Assembly (NCBI RefSeq): GCF_015694725.1
Contig: NZ_JADQDQ010000009.1
Span: forward strand, 124,001 to 188,000
Source of the DNA: Hymenobacter jeongseonensis
GTDB taxonomy: Bacteria; Bacteroidota; Bacteroidia; Cytophagales; Hymenobacteraceae
Length of the DNA: 64,000 nt
Direction: 5' to 3'
The notes under the pieces were generated by a model. It was not told the DNA's origin, ran no database searches, and saw only the letters and a program-made list of their open reading frames with translations. The position numbers and the translations under genes were made by a program. Positions 9,811 to 17,674 of the stretch are shown here, one piece after another; positions within the stretch are counted from its first letter, which is position 1; every line of letters starts with the position of its first letter.

Positions 9811-11337
9811 CTATCCAGTCACCAGGTCGTTTGGCACGGGCGGGCCTTCGCGTAGCAAGCCCAGGACCAGTTCCCACAGGTGCTCGTAGGGAATGATTTC
9901 GACTTCAGCAAACGCCTCGCCGGGCGGGGGGGTGTCGCGTAGCTGCTCCAGAAGGACCGCGCCCCTTTCGGCCGCCTGCGCCGCCTCGAAGTTCTTTTCC
10001 ACAATCAGCTGCAAAAGGCGCAGAAACAGCCGGCTCCGCAAGGTGGTGGGCTCGTACAAATGCCGCTGCTGGTACTTGCGCAGCCGTTCCAGGCGCATCA
10101 GCACTTGCTCCAGGTTGCGTTCGCGCAGGAAGTGCAGCAGCTGGAGCACCAAAATGGCCACGTTGTGCCCGCGCTTATCGCGGCTGTACTCGGGCAGTTG
10201 CAACACCCATTGGGCCATTTGCCGCTGCCGGGCCGTGGTGAGGCGTTGCGGAGGCAGCACAAATTCGAGGTAGCTCTTATATAAATCCCAACGCTGCAAC
10301 GCTGTTTCGAGCTGATTGGGGTAGCCCGGATTTTTGGCTATTATCGCCAGCAAATTCTGGGCCCGTTCGTATTGCTGCGCGTGCAGCGCCAGCAACATGT
10401 GGTGCTCTTGGAAGTAGAACCAGTTGTTGGACGAAGGGTGAAAATCGCGCGAATACTGCTCTGCTAGCCGCAAGCCCTGCACCGGCTGCCGGCTGCGCAA
10501 ATAGGCGTAAATGCTCACGAAGTGATTGAAACGCAAGTCGAAGCGCCGTGCATTGAGCTTGCCTTCGCGCAGCCGCCGGGAAGCCGCTGCCGTCACCCGA
10601 ATCATCTCAACGTAGTTTCCCTGCAGCTCTTCGTACGCCAGCCGCGCCCGGTAGGCGAGGTTATACGTTACGAAGCTGCGGGCGCGGCGGTGCAAGGCTT
10701 CCAGTTGCTCAATGCGGGTGGGCAGTAGCACCAGCACGGCGCGGCGCGCGGCCACCGTGCCGTTTAGGGCCAGCTGCGTATCGGCGTACAGCTGCTCGGC
10801 CTCGTCTTCCAGGGCCAGCACTTGCTGCGCCTTCAGCAGCACTTTCACCGTTTTCTTGTAGGGAATGGCCTGCCGCTGTTCCATATGCAGGTTGCGCAAC
10901 ATGCGGGCGCTTTGCACCACGTACTGCGTAAATTCTCCCGCCTCGGCCAGGCGCAGGCAGCGCTGCAGCAAGCGCTCCGACAGTTTGAAGTCCCGTTCGG
11001 CGTACAGAATGCTCACCTTATGCAGCTGGTCCAAGCACTCCAGTTCGTAGCGCCGCGATACCAAATGCCTTGGGTCCGAGTGGTCTAGGAAATAAAGCTG
11101 GTTCAGCAACTTACTTCGCACCCGGGACTGCAGCTTCTGCAGCGCCCGCACATTTGCCGGCGTTGCTTTTCCGTATAGCGCCTTCACTACTTGCAGCTGG
11201 GTAGCGTCGGGCGACTTGGTCAAAATGGTTACAAATTGATTTTCCTTGCTCGACTGCTTGCCCCGCAAGTCCAACACGGGCAAAGAAGCCAAGCTCCGGA
11301 ATGTCACAATTCGCGCCAAATTCGCAATTTCATTCAT
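9811..11337 (-). CDS. Large helical protein of unknown function
   Basis: 508 residues from an ATG at 11337 (MNEIANLARIVTFRSL). No signal peptide, membrane segment or enzyme motif was recognised. The sequence is rich in Leu, Arg and Gln and appears all-helical, with amphipathic helix pairs such as SERLLQRCLRLAEAGEFTQY and YERAQNLLAIIAKNPGY that suggest divergent TPR-like solenoid repeats. It reads like a conserved cytoplasmic Bacteroidota protein but I cannot name a family. It converges with the OmpA gene (44-base gap). The frame is long, with codon use like its neighbours, so it is very likely real. Confidence 0.8.
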   Translation of the reverse strand: MNEIANLARIVTFRSLASLPVLDLRGKQSSKENQFVTILTKSPDATQLQVVKALYGKATPANVRALQKLQSRVRSKLLNQLYFLDHSDPRHLVSRRYELECLDQLHKVSILYAERDFKLSERLLQRCLRLAEAGEFTQYVVQSARMLRNLHMEQRQAIPYKKTVKVLLKAQQVLALEDEAEQLYADTQLALNGTVAARRAVLVLLPTRIEQLEALHRRARSFVTYNLAYRARLAYEELQGNYVEMIRVTAAASRRLREGKLNARRFDLRFNHFVSIYAYLRSRQPVQGLRLAEQYSRDFHPSSNNWFYFQEHHMLLALHAQQYERAQNLLAIIAKNPGYPNQLETALQRWDLYKSYLEFVLPPQRLTTARQRQMAQWVLQLPEYSRDKRGHNVAILVLQLLHFLRERNLEQVLMRLERLRKYQQRHLYEPTTLRSRLFLRLLQLIVEKNFEAAQAAERGAVLLEQLRDTPPPGEAFAEVEIIPYEHLWELVLGLLREGPPVPNDLVTG

Positions 11338-11707
11338 GATAAAAGTCTTCTACAAGCCCCTGTTGAGCCTTTTTGCAATCAGACGGCTCTGCAAACCCAT
11401 GTCGCATTTGCGCCGCTTATTTCCTTTTTTCATTGCTTTGCGCCCTACAATCTTTGTATCGTGATTATTCATCCCCATTTCAAGGGTTTGACGTCACAAA
11501 TTGAGCCTTTTTTTTTAACGGTCAAACTAAATAACACCGTTAGGAAAACGGAATTGCTCTTCATTTTCTTTTAACATATTAAAATACCATAGTTTATTAC
11601 CAAAGAACAAGTCTGTTTTAAGGCAACATTGTCCTTTTGTACGGTAGCAGGATGCGTCAACTTTGTGTCACTCAAACATCTGACACACCTCTTAATCGAT
11701 AAACGCC
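11338..11707. other. AT-rich divergent intergenic region upstream of the repeat-peptide gene
   Basis: About 370 bases, strongly AT-rich from 11480 to 11640. It holds the promoter at 11631-11669. No other gene was recognised; a plus-strand frame over 11191-11574 mostly overlaps the minus-strand gene and has no family character. Confidence 0.45.
11631..11669 (+). promoter_or_regulatory. Promoter of the repeat-peptide gene, paired with 16202-16240
   Basis: It has a -33-like TTTTG at 11635-11639, an 18-base spacer, and a -7 box CAACTTTG at 11658-11665 (7 of 8 to TAnnTTTG). That fits Bacteroidota sigma-A promoters and predicts a leader of about 35 bases before GTG 11708. The whole 39-base block matches 16202-16240 at 29 positions, including GTCCTTTT and CGGTAG, which are not part of the promoter consensus. 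A shared operator inside the spacer is therefore possible. Confidence 0.65.
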
Positions 11708-12070
11708 GTGCTGAATCTCCTCGCCATCGCCCTGCTCCAATTCGCTAGCCTCTCGTCTGGTGTTGCTAAGGAAACTGCCACCGTTCAGGCTAACTCGGTC
11801 AGAGCGAGCACCAGCATCGCAGTAAGTGGTGAGGGCGGCACCGGCGGCTGGGTTGGCGACATCGCTGCAGTGGGCGGCACCGGTGGTTGGGTTGGCGATA
11901 TTGCCGCGGTTGGTGGAACCGGCGGGTGGGTTGGTGATATTGCGGCCGTAGGCGGTACTGGCGGCTGGGTTGGCGATATCGCTGTAGCGGGTGGAACTGG
12001 TGGTTGGGTCGGCGATATCGCTTCAGTGGGCGGCACCGGCGGCTGGGTTGGCGACATCATCGCCGCCTAG
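11708..12070 (+). CDS. Small repeat protein with six 13-residue GGTGGWVGDIAAV units
   Basis: 120 residues from GTG 11708; a stop lies in frame at 11693, so the N-terminus can hardly be longer. Residues 1-42 are a leader-like part: a hydrophobic start (MLNLLAIALLQFASL, no basic n-region) then a Ser/Thr/Ala-rich stretch. Residues 43-120 are six tandem units, each 39 bases, of GGTGGWVGDI plus three small residues. Units 1-3 are identical as protein yet differ at many codons, so the peptide sequence is under selection. It has its own promoter and sits 71 bases before a peptide-type ABC substrate-binding gene. It could be a multi-core precursor peptide, an exported structural protein or a substrate of the transporter. 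No family recognised and no modifying enzyme is adjacent. Confidence 0.72.
   Translation: MLNLLAIALLQFASLSSGVAKETATVQANSVRASTSIAVSGEGGTGGWVGDIAAVGGTGGWVGDIAAVGGTGGWVGDIAAVGGTGGWVGDIAVAGGTGGWVGDIASVGGTGGWVGDIIAA
11834..12067 (+). repeat. Six 39-bp in-frame tandem repeats
   Basis: Units begin at 11834, 11873, 11912, 11951, 11990 and 12029. GGTGGWVGDI is invariant in all six; the last three residues vary (AAV, AAV, AAV, AVA, ASV, IAA). Between unit 1 and unit 2, seven of 13 codons differ synonymously; between units 1 and 3, nine of 13. Confidence 0.95.
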
Positions 12071-12092
12071 GTCTTCCCGGCGCTCACGTTTC

Positions 12093-12136
12093 GTGTCTAT
12101 CTTGCTTCGCTGCTGCATAAACGGCAGTTTAGACAC
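12093..12136 (+). promoter_or_regulatory. Intercistronic hairpin between repeat peptide and transporter genes
   Basis: GTGTCTA at 12093-12099 pairs with TAGACAC at 12130-12136, with a smaller CTGC/GCAG stem inside. There is no T-run, so it is not a standard terminator. It could stabilise the upstream mRNA or lower read-through into the transporter genes. Confidence 0.35.
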
Positions 12137-12141
12137 CTCGC

Positions 12142-13890
12142 ATGAAGCCTCATTCTTCGGCCTTTTTTCTGCTTTGTGCTGCAATAGGTTTTTGTAGTCA
12201 AAGCTGTTCTGCGCCCGAGGGCAAGGACCTCGCCATTCGGGTGCGCTGTGCTTATGACCCCGAGTCGTTGAACCCGCTACAGCTGCCTAACCAGCAGGCT
12301 TTTGACGCCGCGAATCTGCTGCATGTCAGCTTATTACAAGCCGATTTTTCTAAAAAGGAAATAGCCCCTGCACTGGCCGAAGCCCTTCCTACGGCTGAGC
12401 TCGTTGGGGATTCGTTGACCCGCGTTTCTTACCGCATCCGCCCGGCGGCAACCTGGGATACCGGCGGGCCCGTGCTGGCCACGGATGTGGCGTTTACCTT
12501 AAAGCTGATGTTTTGCCCGGGCGTGCCCAACGAGACTTCACGCCTCCAATTTGGGTTTATCCAAGGCCTTATTCCCGACCCGCACGACCCGCGCCGCTTC
12601 ACCTTGGAATGCCGCGGTCAAGGAACGGAATACCAACAAGCCACGGGCGACTTTTTTATTCTGCCAGAAGCCGCACTCGACCCTCAAGGCGAGTTGCGGC
12701 GCTTTTCATTGGCCGCGTTGCAGCGCCGCCCCCAGAACGCCCCCGATTCGGGACTGGCCGCCGTGGCCCGGCGCTACCGCGCCCTAGCCCCCGGCAAATT
12801 ACCAGGCTGCGGCCCCTACCAATTAACCGCCTGGGAAAAAGACCGGTACCTCGCCTTTCGCCGCAAGGCAAACTGGTGGGGCAGCCGGCTCCGGCCCACG
12901 CCGTTCGTGCTGCAGGCCCGCTCTCAGAAGTTGGCTTTCGTCATCATTCCAGATGCCGCGACGGCGAGTTTGGCCCTGCAACGCGGCGACTTGGATATTT
13001 TCCCGCAAATGCCTGCTCGAGAATTTGCGCGGCTGCGCAAGGCGACGGCCGCGCGGCCTGCGCTCTCCTTTTACTCGGTGCCATCCTACGATGTGGTAAC
13101 GGCCGGCTTTAATACCCGCCGACCGGCCCTTGCCGATGCCCTGACCCGGCGGGCGCTGAGCCATTGCTTTAATGCGGCGGGCTTGTTGCAGGCCACCCAG
13201 ATGGGCGAAGGACAGCAAACCGTCGGCATCATCAGCCCGCTGGACCGCCAGAATTACAACGACAGCCTTGCCCCCGTGCCGTTCGACCTCGCCAAAGCCG
13301 AGGCGCTTGTTCGCCAAGCGGGCTGGCAGCGCCGGGCCGGCACCGAAACAGGCTGGGTCCGGACCCGGCCGGGCAGCAAACAGCCCGAGGTTTTACAGGT
13401 ATCCATGCGCTATCGGGCCGATGAAACCACTTTCGCGACCATTGCGCTCCAATTCAAGGCCGCGGCGGCGAGCCTGGGAATTGCCGTCTCGCTGTTGCCC
13501 ACCGAAGCGGGCTCGTTTACCACGGCTTTGCGCACCAGCGACTTTGATATGTACGTGCGCACGCTCAAGGGCAATCCATTCATGTTCAACCTTGCGCCGC
13601 TGCTGCATTCGCGCGCCATTGGCCAGAGCAACACAACGGGCTACAGTGGGGCAGCGAGTGACCGGCTCCTCGACGCCATTGCTGTAGCTGAAAACCCCAC
13701 GCGCCGGGCGCAGTTGCTGCGGAAGTTCCAAACATTGATGCAAGCCGAAATGCCTTGGGTGCCCTTATTCTTCCTGCCTACCCGCATTGCGGCCAGCCAC
13801 GAGCTAACCGGCCTTCACGTCACAGGCCTCAAACCCGGGTTTGCCCTTACCGCTGTGGAGCGTTCGGCGAAATCCACTCCCACTCCGTAG
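12142..13890 (+). CDS. ABC transporter substrate-binding protein, family 5 (peptide type)
   Basis: 582 residues. The N-terminus (MKPHSSAFFLLCAAIGFCSQ then SCSAPEG) is an export signal with a cysteine in a lipobox-like place, so a lipoprotein is likely although the box is not perfect. The mature part has family 5 (Opp/Dpp/Nik) features: YDPESLNPLQLPNQQAFDA near the start, the middle RRALSHCFN segment, and a C-terminal block reading MQAEMPWVPLFFLPT. Family 5 proteins bind oligopeptides, nickel complexes or opines. The gene lies 71 bases after the repeat-peptide gene and 3 bases before a DppB-type permease, so it is one operon with the permeases. The ligand is unknown. Confidence 0.88.
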   Translation: MKPHSSAFFLLCAAIGFCSQSCSAPEGKDLAIRVRCAYDPESLNPLQLPNQQAFDAANLLHVSLLQADFSKKEIAPALAEALPTAELVGDSLTRVSYRIRPAATWDTGGPVLATDVAFTLKLMFCPGVPNETSRLQFGFIQGLIPDPHDPRRFTLECRGQGTEYQQATGDFFILPEAALDPQGELRRFSLAALQRRPQNAPDSGLAAVARRYRALAPGKLPGCGPYQLTAWEKDRYLAFRRKANWWGSRLRPTPFVLQARSQKLAFVIIPDAATASLALQRGDLDIFPQMPAREFARLRKATAARPALSFYSVPSYDVVTAGFNTRRPALADALTRRALSHCFNAAGLLQATQMGEGQQTVGIISPLDRQNYNDSLAPVPFDLAKAEALVRQAGWQRRAGTETGWVRTRPGSKQPEVLQVSMRYRADETTFATIALQFKAAAASLGIAVSLLPTEAGSFTTALRTSDFDMYVRTLKGNPFMFNLAPLLHSRAIGQSNTTGYSGAASDRLLDAIAVAENPTRRAQLLRKFQTLMQAEMPWVPLFFLPTRIAASHELTGLHVTGLKPGFALTAVERSAKSTPTP

Positions 13891-13893
13891 CGC

Positions 13894-14958
13894 ATGGTGT
13901 GGCCCTTGCTCAGGCGCTTATTTCGGACGGTACTGGCCGTGTGGGCCTTGGCATCTTCGGTATTTCTGCTAAGCCGCCACGACGCGAACACCGCCACGTT
14001 ACTGTTCCTGCCCGACTCTTCGGAATCGGTGGCCACCGGCAATGGCAATGCGGCTGACTACGCCGCGGCGCAGCGGGCCGTCCAACACCGCCTGGGCCTC
14101 GACTTACCTTTGTTTTACGCAAGCCAACAGCCCAACGCGCCGGCCAACACGGCACAATGGCGATGGAATGGCACTCAAAACCAATACCATCGCTGGATGG
14201 TCCGCCTCCTGCACGGCGATTTAGGCACCTCTTTCCGCACGGCGCAACCTGTCACCACCCGGATGTGTAGTGCATTGGGTTTCACTTTGCCCCTAACCGG
14301 CACGGCGGCGCTGCTGGCCGTCTTGACGGCTTTGGCGTTGGCTCGGCGCCTAGCGGCCAAGCCCTGGTGGCAGCACCCCGTGCGGGCGGCACTGGTGGCA
14401 GTGCACGCGCTGCCCCTGTTTGTGCTGGCCTTATTGCTGTTGCTGACGTTTGCTAATCCTGCAGTAGTTGCCTGGTTTCCAGCTTATGGCCTCGACCAAT
14501 TGGCGGCTGATTCAGACAACTGGAGCCGTACTCAAACCTACTTGCTGCATTTGGTGCTACCCGTGGCTGCACTCACGCTCGCGGCGCTGCCGGAACTCAC
14601 CTTGCAGCTCGATGCGGCCTTAACCCAGGAGTTGCGCACCGATTATGCCACCACCGCCCGCGCCAAAGGCTTGGCCGAAGGAGCCGTCATCCGGCACCAC
14701 GCCCTGCGCAATGCTTTGCTACCTACTCTTACCCAAGTGGCTGAGCTGCTGCCTGCCATGGTGGCCGGGGCCGTGGTGGTGGAAGTGGTGTTTGCCCTCC
14801 CCGGCATGGGCCGGCTGCTGGCCGACGCCGCGGCCGGCCGCGACTATCCCGTGCTGGTGGGCGGGGTTCTGCTAACGGGGGCGGCCCGCCTGCTGGCGCT
14901 GCTTCTGGCCGACCTTCTTTATTTCTGGGCCGACCCGCGCATCCGGTGGCAATCCTAA
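13894..14958 (+). CDS. ABC transporter permease, DppB/OppB type
   Basis: 354 residues from ATG 13894. An N-terminal membrane helix (LLRRLFRTVLAVWALASSVFLL) is followed by a periplasmic part and a BPD permease domain from about residue 125. The EAA-loop region reads TTARAKGLAEGAVIRHHALRN, and the end reads VVVEVVFALPGMGRLLADAA, both typical of the DppB subunit. Its periplasmic insertion (about residues 30-115) is longer than in many DppB proteins. It is followed by the DppC-type partner with a 13-base overlap, so the two are translationally coupled. No ATP-binding subunit is encoded in this operon. Confidence 0.9.
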   Translation: MVWPLLRRLFRTVLAVWALASSVFLLSRHDANTATLLFLPDSSESVATGNGNAADYAAAQRAVQHRLGLDLPLFYASQQPNAPANTAQWRWNGTQNQYHRWMVRLLHGDLGTSFRTAQPVTTRMCSALGFTLPLTGTAALLAVLTALALARRLAAKPWWQHPVRAALVAVHALPLFVLALLLLLTFANPAVVAWFPAYGLDQLAADSDNWSRTQTYLLHLVLPVAALTLAALPELTLQLDAALTQELRTDYATTARAKGLAEGAVIRHHALRNALLPTLTQVAELLPAMVAGAVVVEVVFALPGMGRLLADAAAGRDYPVLVGGVLLTGAARLLALLLADLLYFWADPRIRWQS

Positions 14959-15932
14959 CTTTTTCTTCGCTCTCCTGGCCACAAAAGCTGGCTGGGGTTT
15001 GGCTAAGCTTCATAGTGCTTATGGCACTGCTGGCGCCGTACTTGCCGCTCCCCTACCCTCCTCATGAGTCCGATTTGGCACACGTAGCCGAAGCGCCCTA
15101 CAGCATGGGCAGCACGGGCTTGCACTGGTTGGGCACCGACCCGCAGGGGCGCGACGTGTTGAGCGTGCTTGTATTCGGGGCCCGTACGGCCGTATTGCTT
15201 ACGCTTCCGGCGGCCTTTCTAGCGGCTTTGCTGGGGTCACTGGCCGGCGGGGCCGCCGGCTTTTGGGGAAATACCCGCCGGCTGGCAGTGCCTTATTGGC
15301 TACTGGCCTTGGGCGGCCTGTGGTGGGGACTGCGATTTCCAGTGCCCTTAGTGGGTGCAGGAGTTGCCGCTCTGGGAGTCGCCGCCATCGTGCTGGCCCT
15401 CCTGCGCCCACGCCCTATTCCCACTTGGCCAGTTCCTATCAACGCCATAGTCATGGGAGCCGCTACCACCTTGGATTCCATTCCGCGCCTGATTCTGGTG
15501 GTGGCCATAGCTGCCGGCAGTGGGGTCTCGGCACCCGGCCTGCTGGCCTTGCTTACCCTGACGGCGTGGCCGCATTCGGCCCGCTTGGTACGGGCCCAAA
15601 TGCTGCGAATCCGTACCCTGCCCTTCATCGAAGCAGCCCATGCAGCCGGCCTTTCATCCTGCAAAATTTGGTTGCATCACGCGTTGCCGCATGCCATCCA
15701 ACCCCTGCGAACAGCCCTGCCACTCAGTATAGCTGGGCTGCTGGGGCTGGAGAGCACCTTGTCTTTTCTCGGCATTGGCTTGCCCCCTGATGTAGCGAGT
15801 TGGGGCAGACTTATGAGCGCCATCCGCAACGAACCAGACGCTTGGTGGACGCTTGCGCTTCCAGCCACATGCCTGATAGCAAGTATTTTATCACTCAATG
15901 CACTAGGGCGCAGCCGACACAAATCGCTATAA
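14946..15932 (+). CDS. ABC transporter permease, DppC/OppC type
   Basis: 328 residues from GTG 14946, overlapping the end of the preceding permease. It has an N-terminal membrane helix, a GTDPQGRDVLSVLVFGART motif diagnostic of DppC-type subunits, and the EAA loop FIEAAHAAGLSSCKIWLHHA. An extra hydrophobic stretch (about residues 115-150, with LLALGGLWWGLRFPVPLVG) lies between the first helices, which I do not recall from typical DppC. It forms the heterodimeric channel with the upstream permease. The operon ends here; no ATPase gene follows. Confidence 0.88.
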   Translation: MAILTFSSLSWPQKLAGVWLSFIVLMALLAPYLPLPYPPHESDLAHVAEAPYSMGSTGLHWLGTDPQGRDVLSVLVFGARTAVLLTLPAAFLAALLGSLAGGAAGFWGNTRRLAVPYWLLALGGLWWGLRFPVPLVGAGVAALGVAAIVLALLRPRPIPTWPVPINAIVMGAATTLDSIPRLILVVAIAAGSGVSAPGLLALLTLTAWPHSARLVRAQMLRIRTLPFIEAAHAAGLSSCKIWLHHALPHAIQPLRTALPLSIAGLLGLESTLSFLGIGLPPDVASWGRLMSAIRNEPDAWWTLALPATCLIASILSLNALGRSRHKSL

Positions 15933-16201
15933 ATCTTCAATTATTCCGCTAAAATCAAGGAGTCGGTAAACCTCCCAATCATTTGCTTATCTAGATTTGC
16001 GTCATGTCGCAAATGGGCATTTTTTTGGAGACTTAGAGAGCATTCAAATGCAAAATATATTTTCATCAACAATCTATTTTTCAATTGTTTGATTACCGTA
16101 ATACAAAAACCCGTTTTTACTATTTTATAAATTATCAATATTAATCATTGCATTTTATCACAAATATTGGCGCATTTGAATGTCGCCTATTCTACGCTAG
16201 T
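15933..16201. other. AT-rich intergenic region after the transporter operon
   Basis: Strongly AT-rich (for example around 16030-16165). A 65-codon minus-strand frame (15941-16138) lacks any family character and is not called. It precedes the promoter at 16202. Confidence 0.45.
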
Positions 16202-16240
16202 GTCCTTTTCTGCGGTAGAATGGCGCGGTAACATTGTATC
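16202..16240 (+). promoter_or_regulatory. Second copy of the repeat-peptide promoter
   Basis: TTTTC at 16206-16210, an 18-base spacer and TAACATTG at 16229-16236 (7 of 8 to TAnnTTTG). It aligns without gaps to 11631-11669 at 29 of 39 positions. It drives a short unit that ends at the terminator at 16644-16677. Confidence 0.6.
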
Positions 16241-16302
16241 GCCTTAGGGATGCTTGCTATCTACTTACCCCGACGGCTTCATTCTCTCTACCGCTGCTAC
16301 CC

Positions 16303-16506
16303 ATGTATCTACTTATCTATCCCGCACTAAGCCCCTCACGCCGTTCAAAATCATCGAGCGGTGCTGCTCGGGCTGCTTCTACCGGCGCCGATTTTATTAC
16401 CCCCGATGGCCTGATTGTGCCACGCGCGTTGGGCGAAGCCGCGCTGCTCGGCCACACTGCCGTGCTGGTAGGTGGGCTTTTGGTGGGCGTCTGGCCCCAA
16501 TCCTGA
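16303..16506 (+). CDS. Possible small protein, 67 residues
   Basis: ATG 16303 opens a 67-residue frame that begins MYLLIYPALSPSRRSKSSSG and ends VLVGGLLVGVWPQS. It lies in the only transcription unit between the promoter at 16202 and the terminator at 16644. The Gly/Trp-rich tail (GGLLVGVW) faintly resembles the GGTGGWVGD units of the gene at 11708, but this may be chance. No ribosome-binding signal or family was seen. The unit could instead be a noncoding RNA. Low confidence. Confidence 0.35.
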   Translation: MYLLIYPALSPSRRSKSSSGAARAASTGADFITPDGLIVPRALGEAALLGHTAVLVGGLLVGVWPQS

Positions 16507-16643
16507 GCTTAGCCCCTCGGCTTAGTCGACTTGTTTTTCATTCCATTTTCAGATTTCCATCCAACACCGGCCTACTACCCATAGGCAACCTCTCTACCAC
16601 CATTACCTCTACCCCTTACTCACAGGCTACCCCCGTTGAGTTT

Positions 16644-16677
16644 AAACCCGCCGTCTACCCCGGTGGGTTTTTTTTTG
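16644..16677 (+). terminator. Rho-independent terminator
   Basis: AAACCCGCC pairs with GGTGGGTTT (one G-T pair) across a short loop and is followed by a run of T. It closes the short unit started at 16202, just before the convergent rmlD-like gene. Confidence 0.75.
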
Positions 16678-16683
16678 TGCCGA

Positions 16684-17583
16684 CTAGTTACTCTGCTCAC
16701 CAATTAGCGCAATGCCTTCGGCGAAGGTGTGCGGCTGAAAGCCAAGTTCCCGCCGGGCCTTGTCGATGTAAAACCCGGTGCGGGACGGCCGCCGAGCCGG
16801 CTGCGAAAACGTACTGGCAGTTACTTTTTCAATCAGGCTTTGGTCGAGGCCGAAATAGTCCGCCACGCGCAGCGCCATGGCGTAGGGCGTGAGCAATTCG
16901 TCGCTGCTGAGGTGGTAGATGCCTTGCGCGCCCTGCCGGGCCAGTAGCCAACAGCCCTGCGCGAGGTCCTCGGCCAGGGTGGGCGTACGCCACTGGTCGT
17001 CCACTACTTTAATGGATTTGCCGGCGCGCAAGGCATCCCGAACCCACACCACAATATTGGTTCGGCCGTACTCGTGTGCGACGCCATACACCAGCACGGT
17101 GCGGGCAATGGCCCAGCGGCCGGGGCTAGCCTGTACCAAGCGTTCGGCGGCCAGCTTGCTGTGGCCATAAAAGTTTACCGGCCCGGGTTCGGCGGCCTCC
17201 GTGAGCGGTCCAGCCTCTCCGCTGAAAATAAAATCAGTACTGAGGTGCGTGAGGTGAATATCGTGCTGGGCGCAGGCAGTGGCCACGTGCGCCACCGCTG
17301 TCACGTTTTGCTGCCAGCAGTCCTCCTGGTTTAGCTCGCACTCATCCACATTGGTCATGGCCGCCGTGTGGATAAGGTGGGTGGGCTGCTCTTGAGCCAG
17401 CACTTGCCGCACCTGGGCCGCGTCCGTTACGTCGAGTACTTCAAAGCGGACATCGGGGTAGAGCCCGGCCAGTTTATTAGCGCCGCGCGACGTTGCCACC
17501 ACCTCCACGCCCACCTGCTGGCGCAATAGCGCCACCAGCTTCTGGCCCAGCAGGCCGTTGGAACCCGTGATAAGTATTTTCAT
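16684..17583 (-). CDS. dTDP-4-dehydrorhamnose reductase-like SDR (RmlD family)
   Basis: ATG 17583 (MKILITGSNGLLGQKLVALL) gives 299 residues; the upstream ten codons of the frame are unlikely. It has the extended-SDR Rossmann motif GSNGLLG, a catalytic region with YGHSKLAAERLV (Tyr-x3-Lys), and the RmlD-like THLIHTAAMTNVDECE and LSTDFIFSGE segments. RmlD makes dTDP-L-rhamnose. No rmlA, rmlB or rmlC gene is adjacent, so it may reduce another nucleotide sugar. It is the last gene of a minus-strand run. Confidence 0.85.
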   Translation of the reverse strand: MKILITGSNGLLGQKLVALLRQQVGVEVVATSRGANKLAGLYPDVRFEVLDVTDAAQVRQVLAQEQPTHLIHTAAMTNVDECELNQEDCWQQNVTAVAHVATACAQHDIHLTHLSTDFIFSGEAGPLTEAAEPGPVNFYGHSKLAAERLVQASPGRWAIARTVLVYGVAHEYGRTNIVVWVRDALRAGKSIKVVDDQWRTPTLAEDLAQGCWLLARQGAQGIYHLSSDELLTPYAMALRVADYFGLDQSLIEKVTASTFSQPARRPSRTGFYIDKARRELGFQPHTFAEGIALIGEQSN

Positions 17584-17674
17584 GGGAGAGTGACTGCGTT
17601 TATTGGCTGTCATGCGTCAGACGGCCTCCACTGGGCACTACTACCGTGGTGTTCTCACCAAGCGGCGGGCCTTG

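Noticed and set aside
11785-12060. Minus-strand 91-codon Pro-rich repeat frame opposite the repeat peptide
   Set aside because: Mirror of the repeats; the plus strand has the promoter, and its third-position variation is synonymous.
11834-12067. CRISPR array
   Set aside because: The six repeats are contiguous 39-base coding units without spacers.
15941-16138. 65-codon minus-strand frame in the AT-rich gap
   Set aside because: No start context, family character or neighbour support; AT-rich spacers give such frames by chance.
16254-16892. 212-codon plus-strand frame across 16254-16892
   Set aside because: Runs through a terminator and into the antisense of the RmlD-like gene; Arg/Cys-rich, no family.
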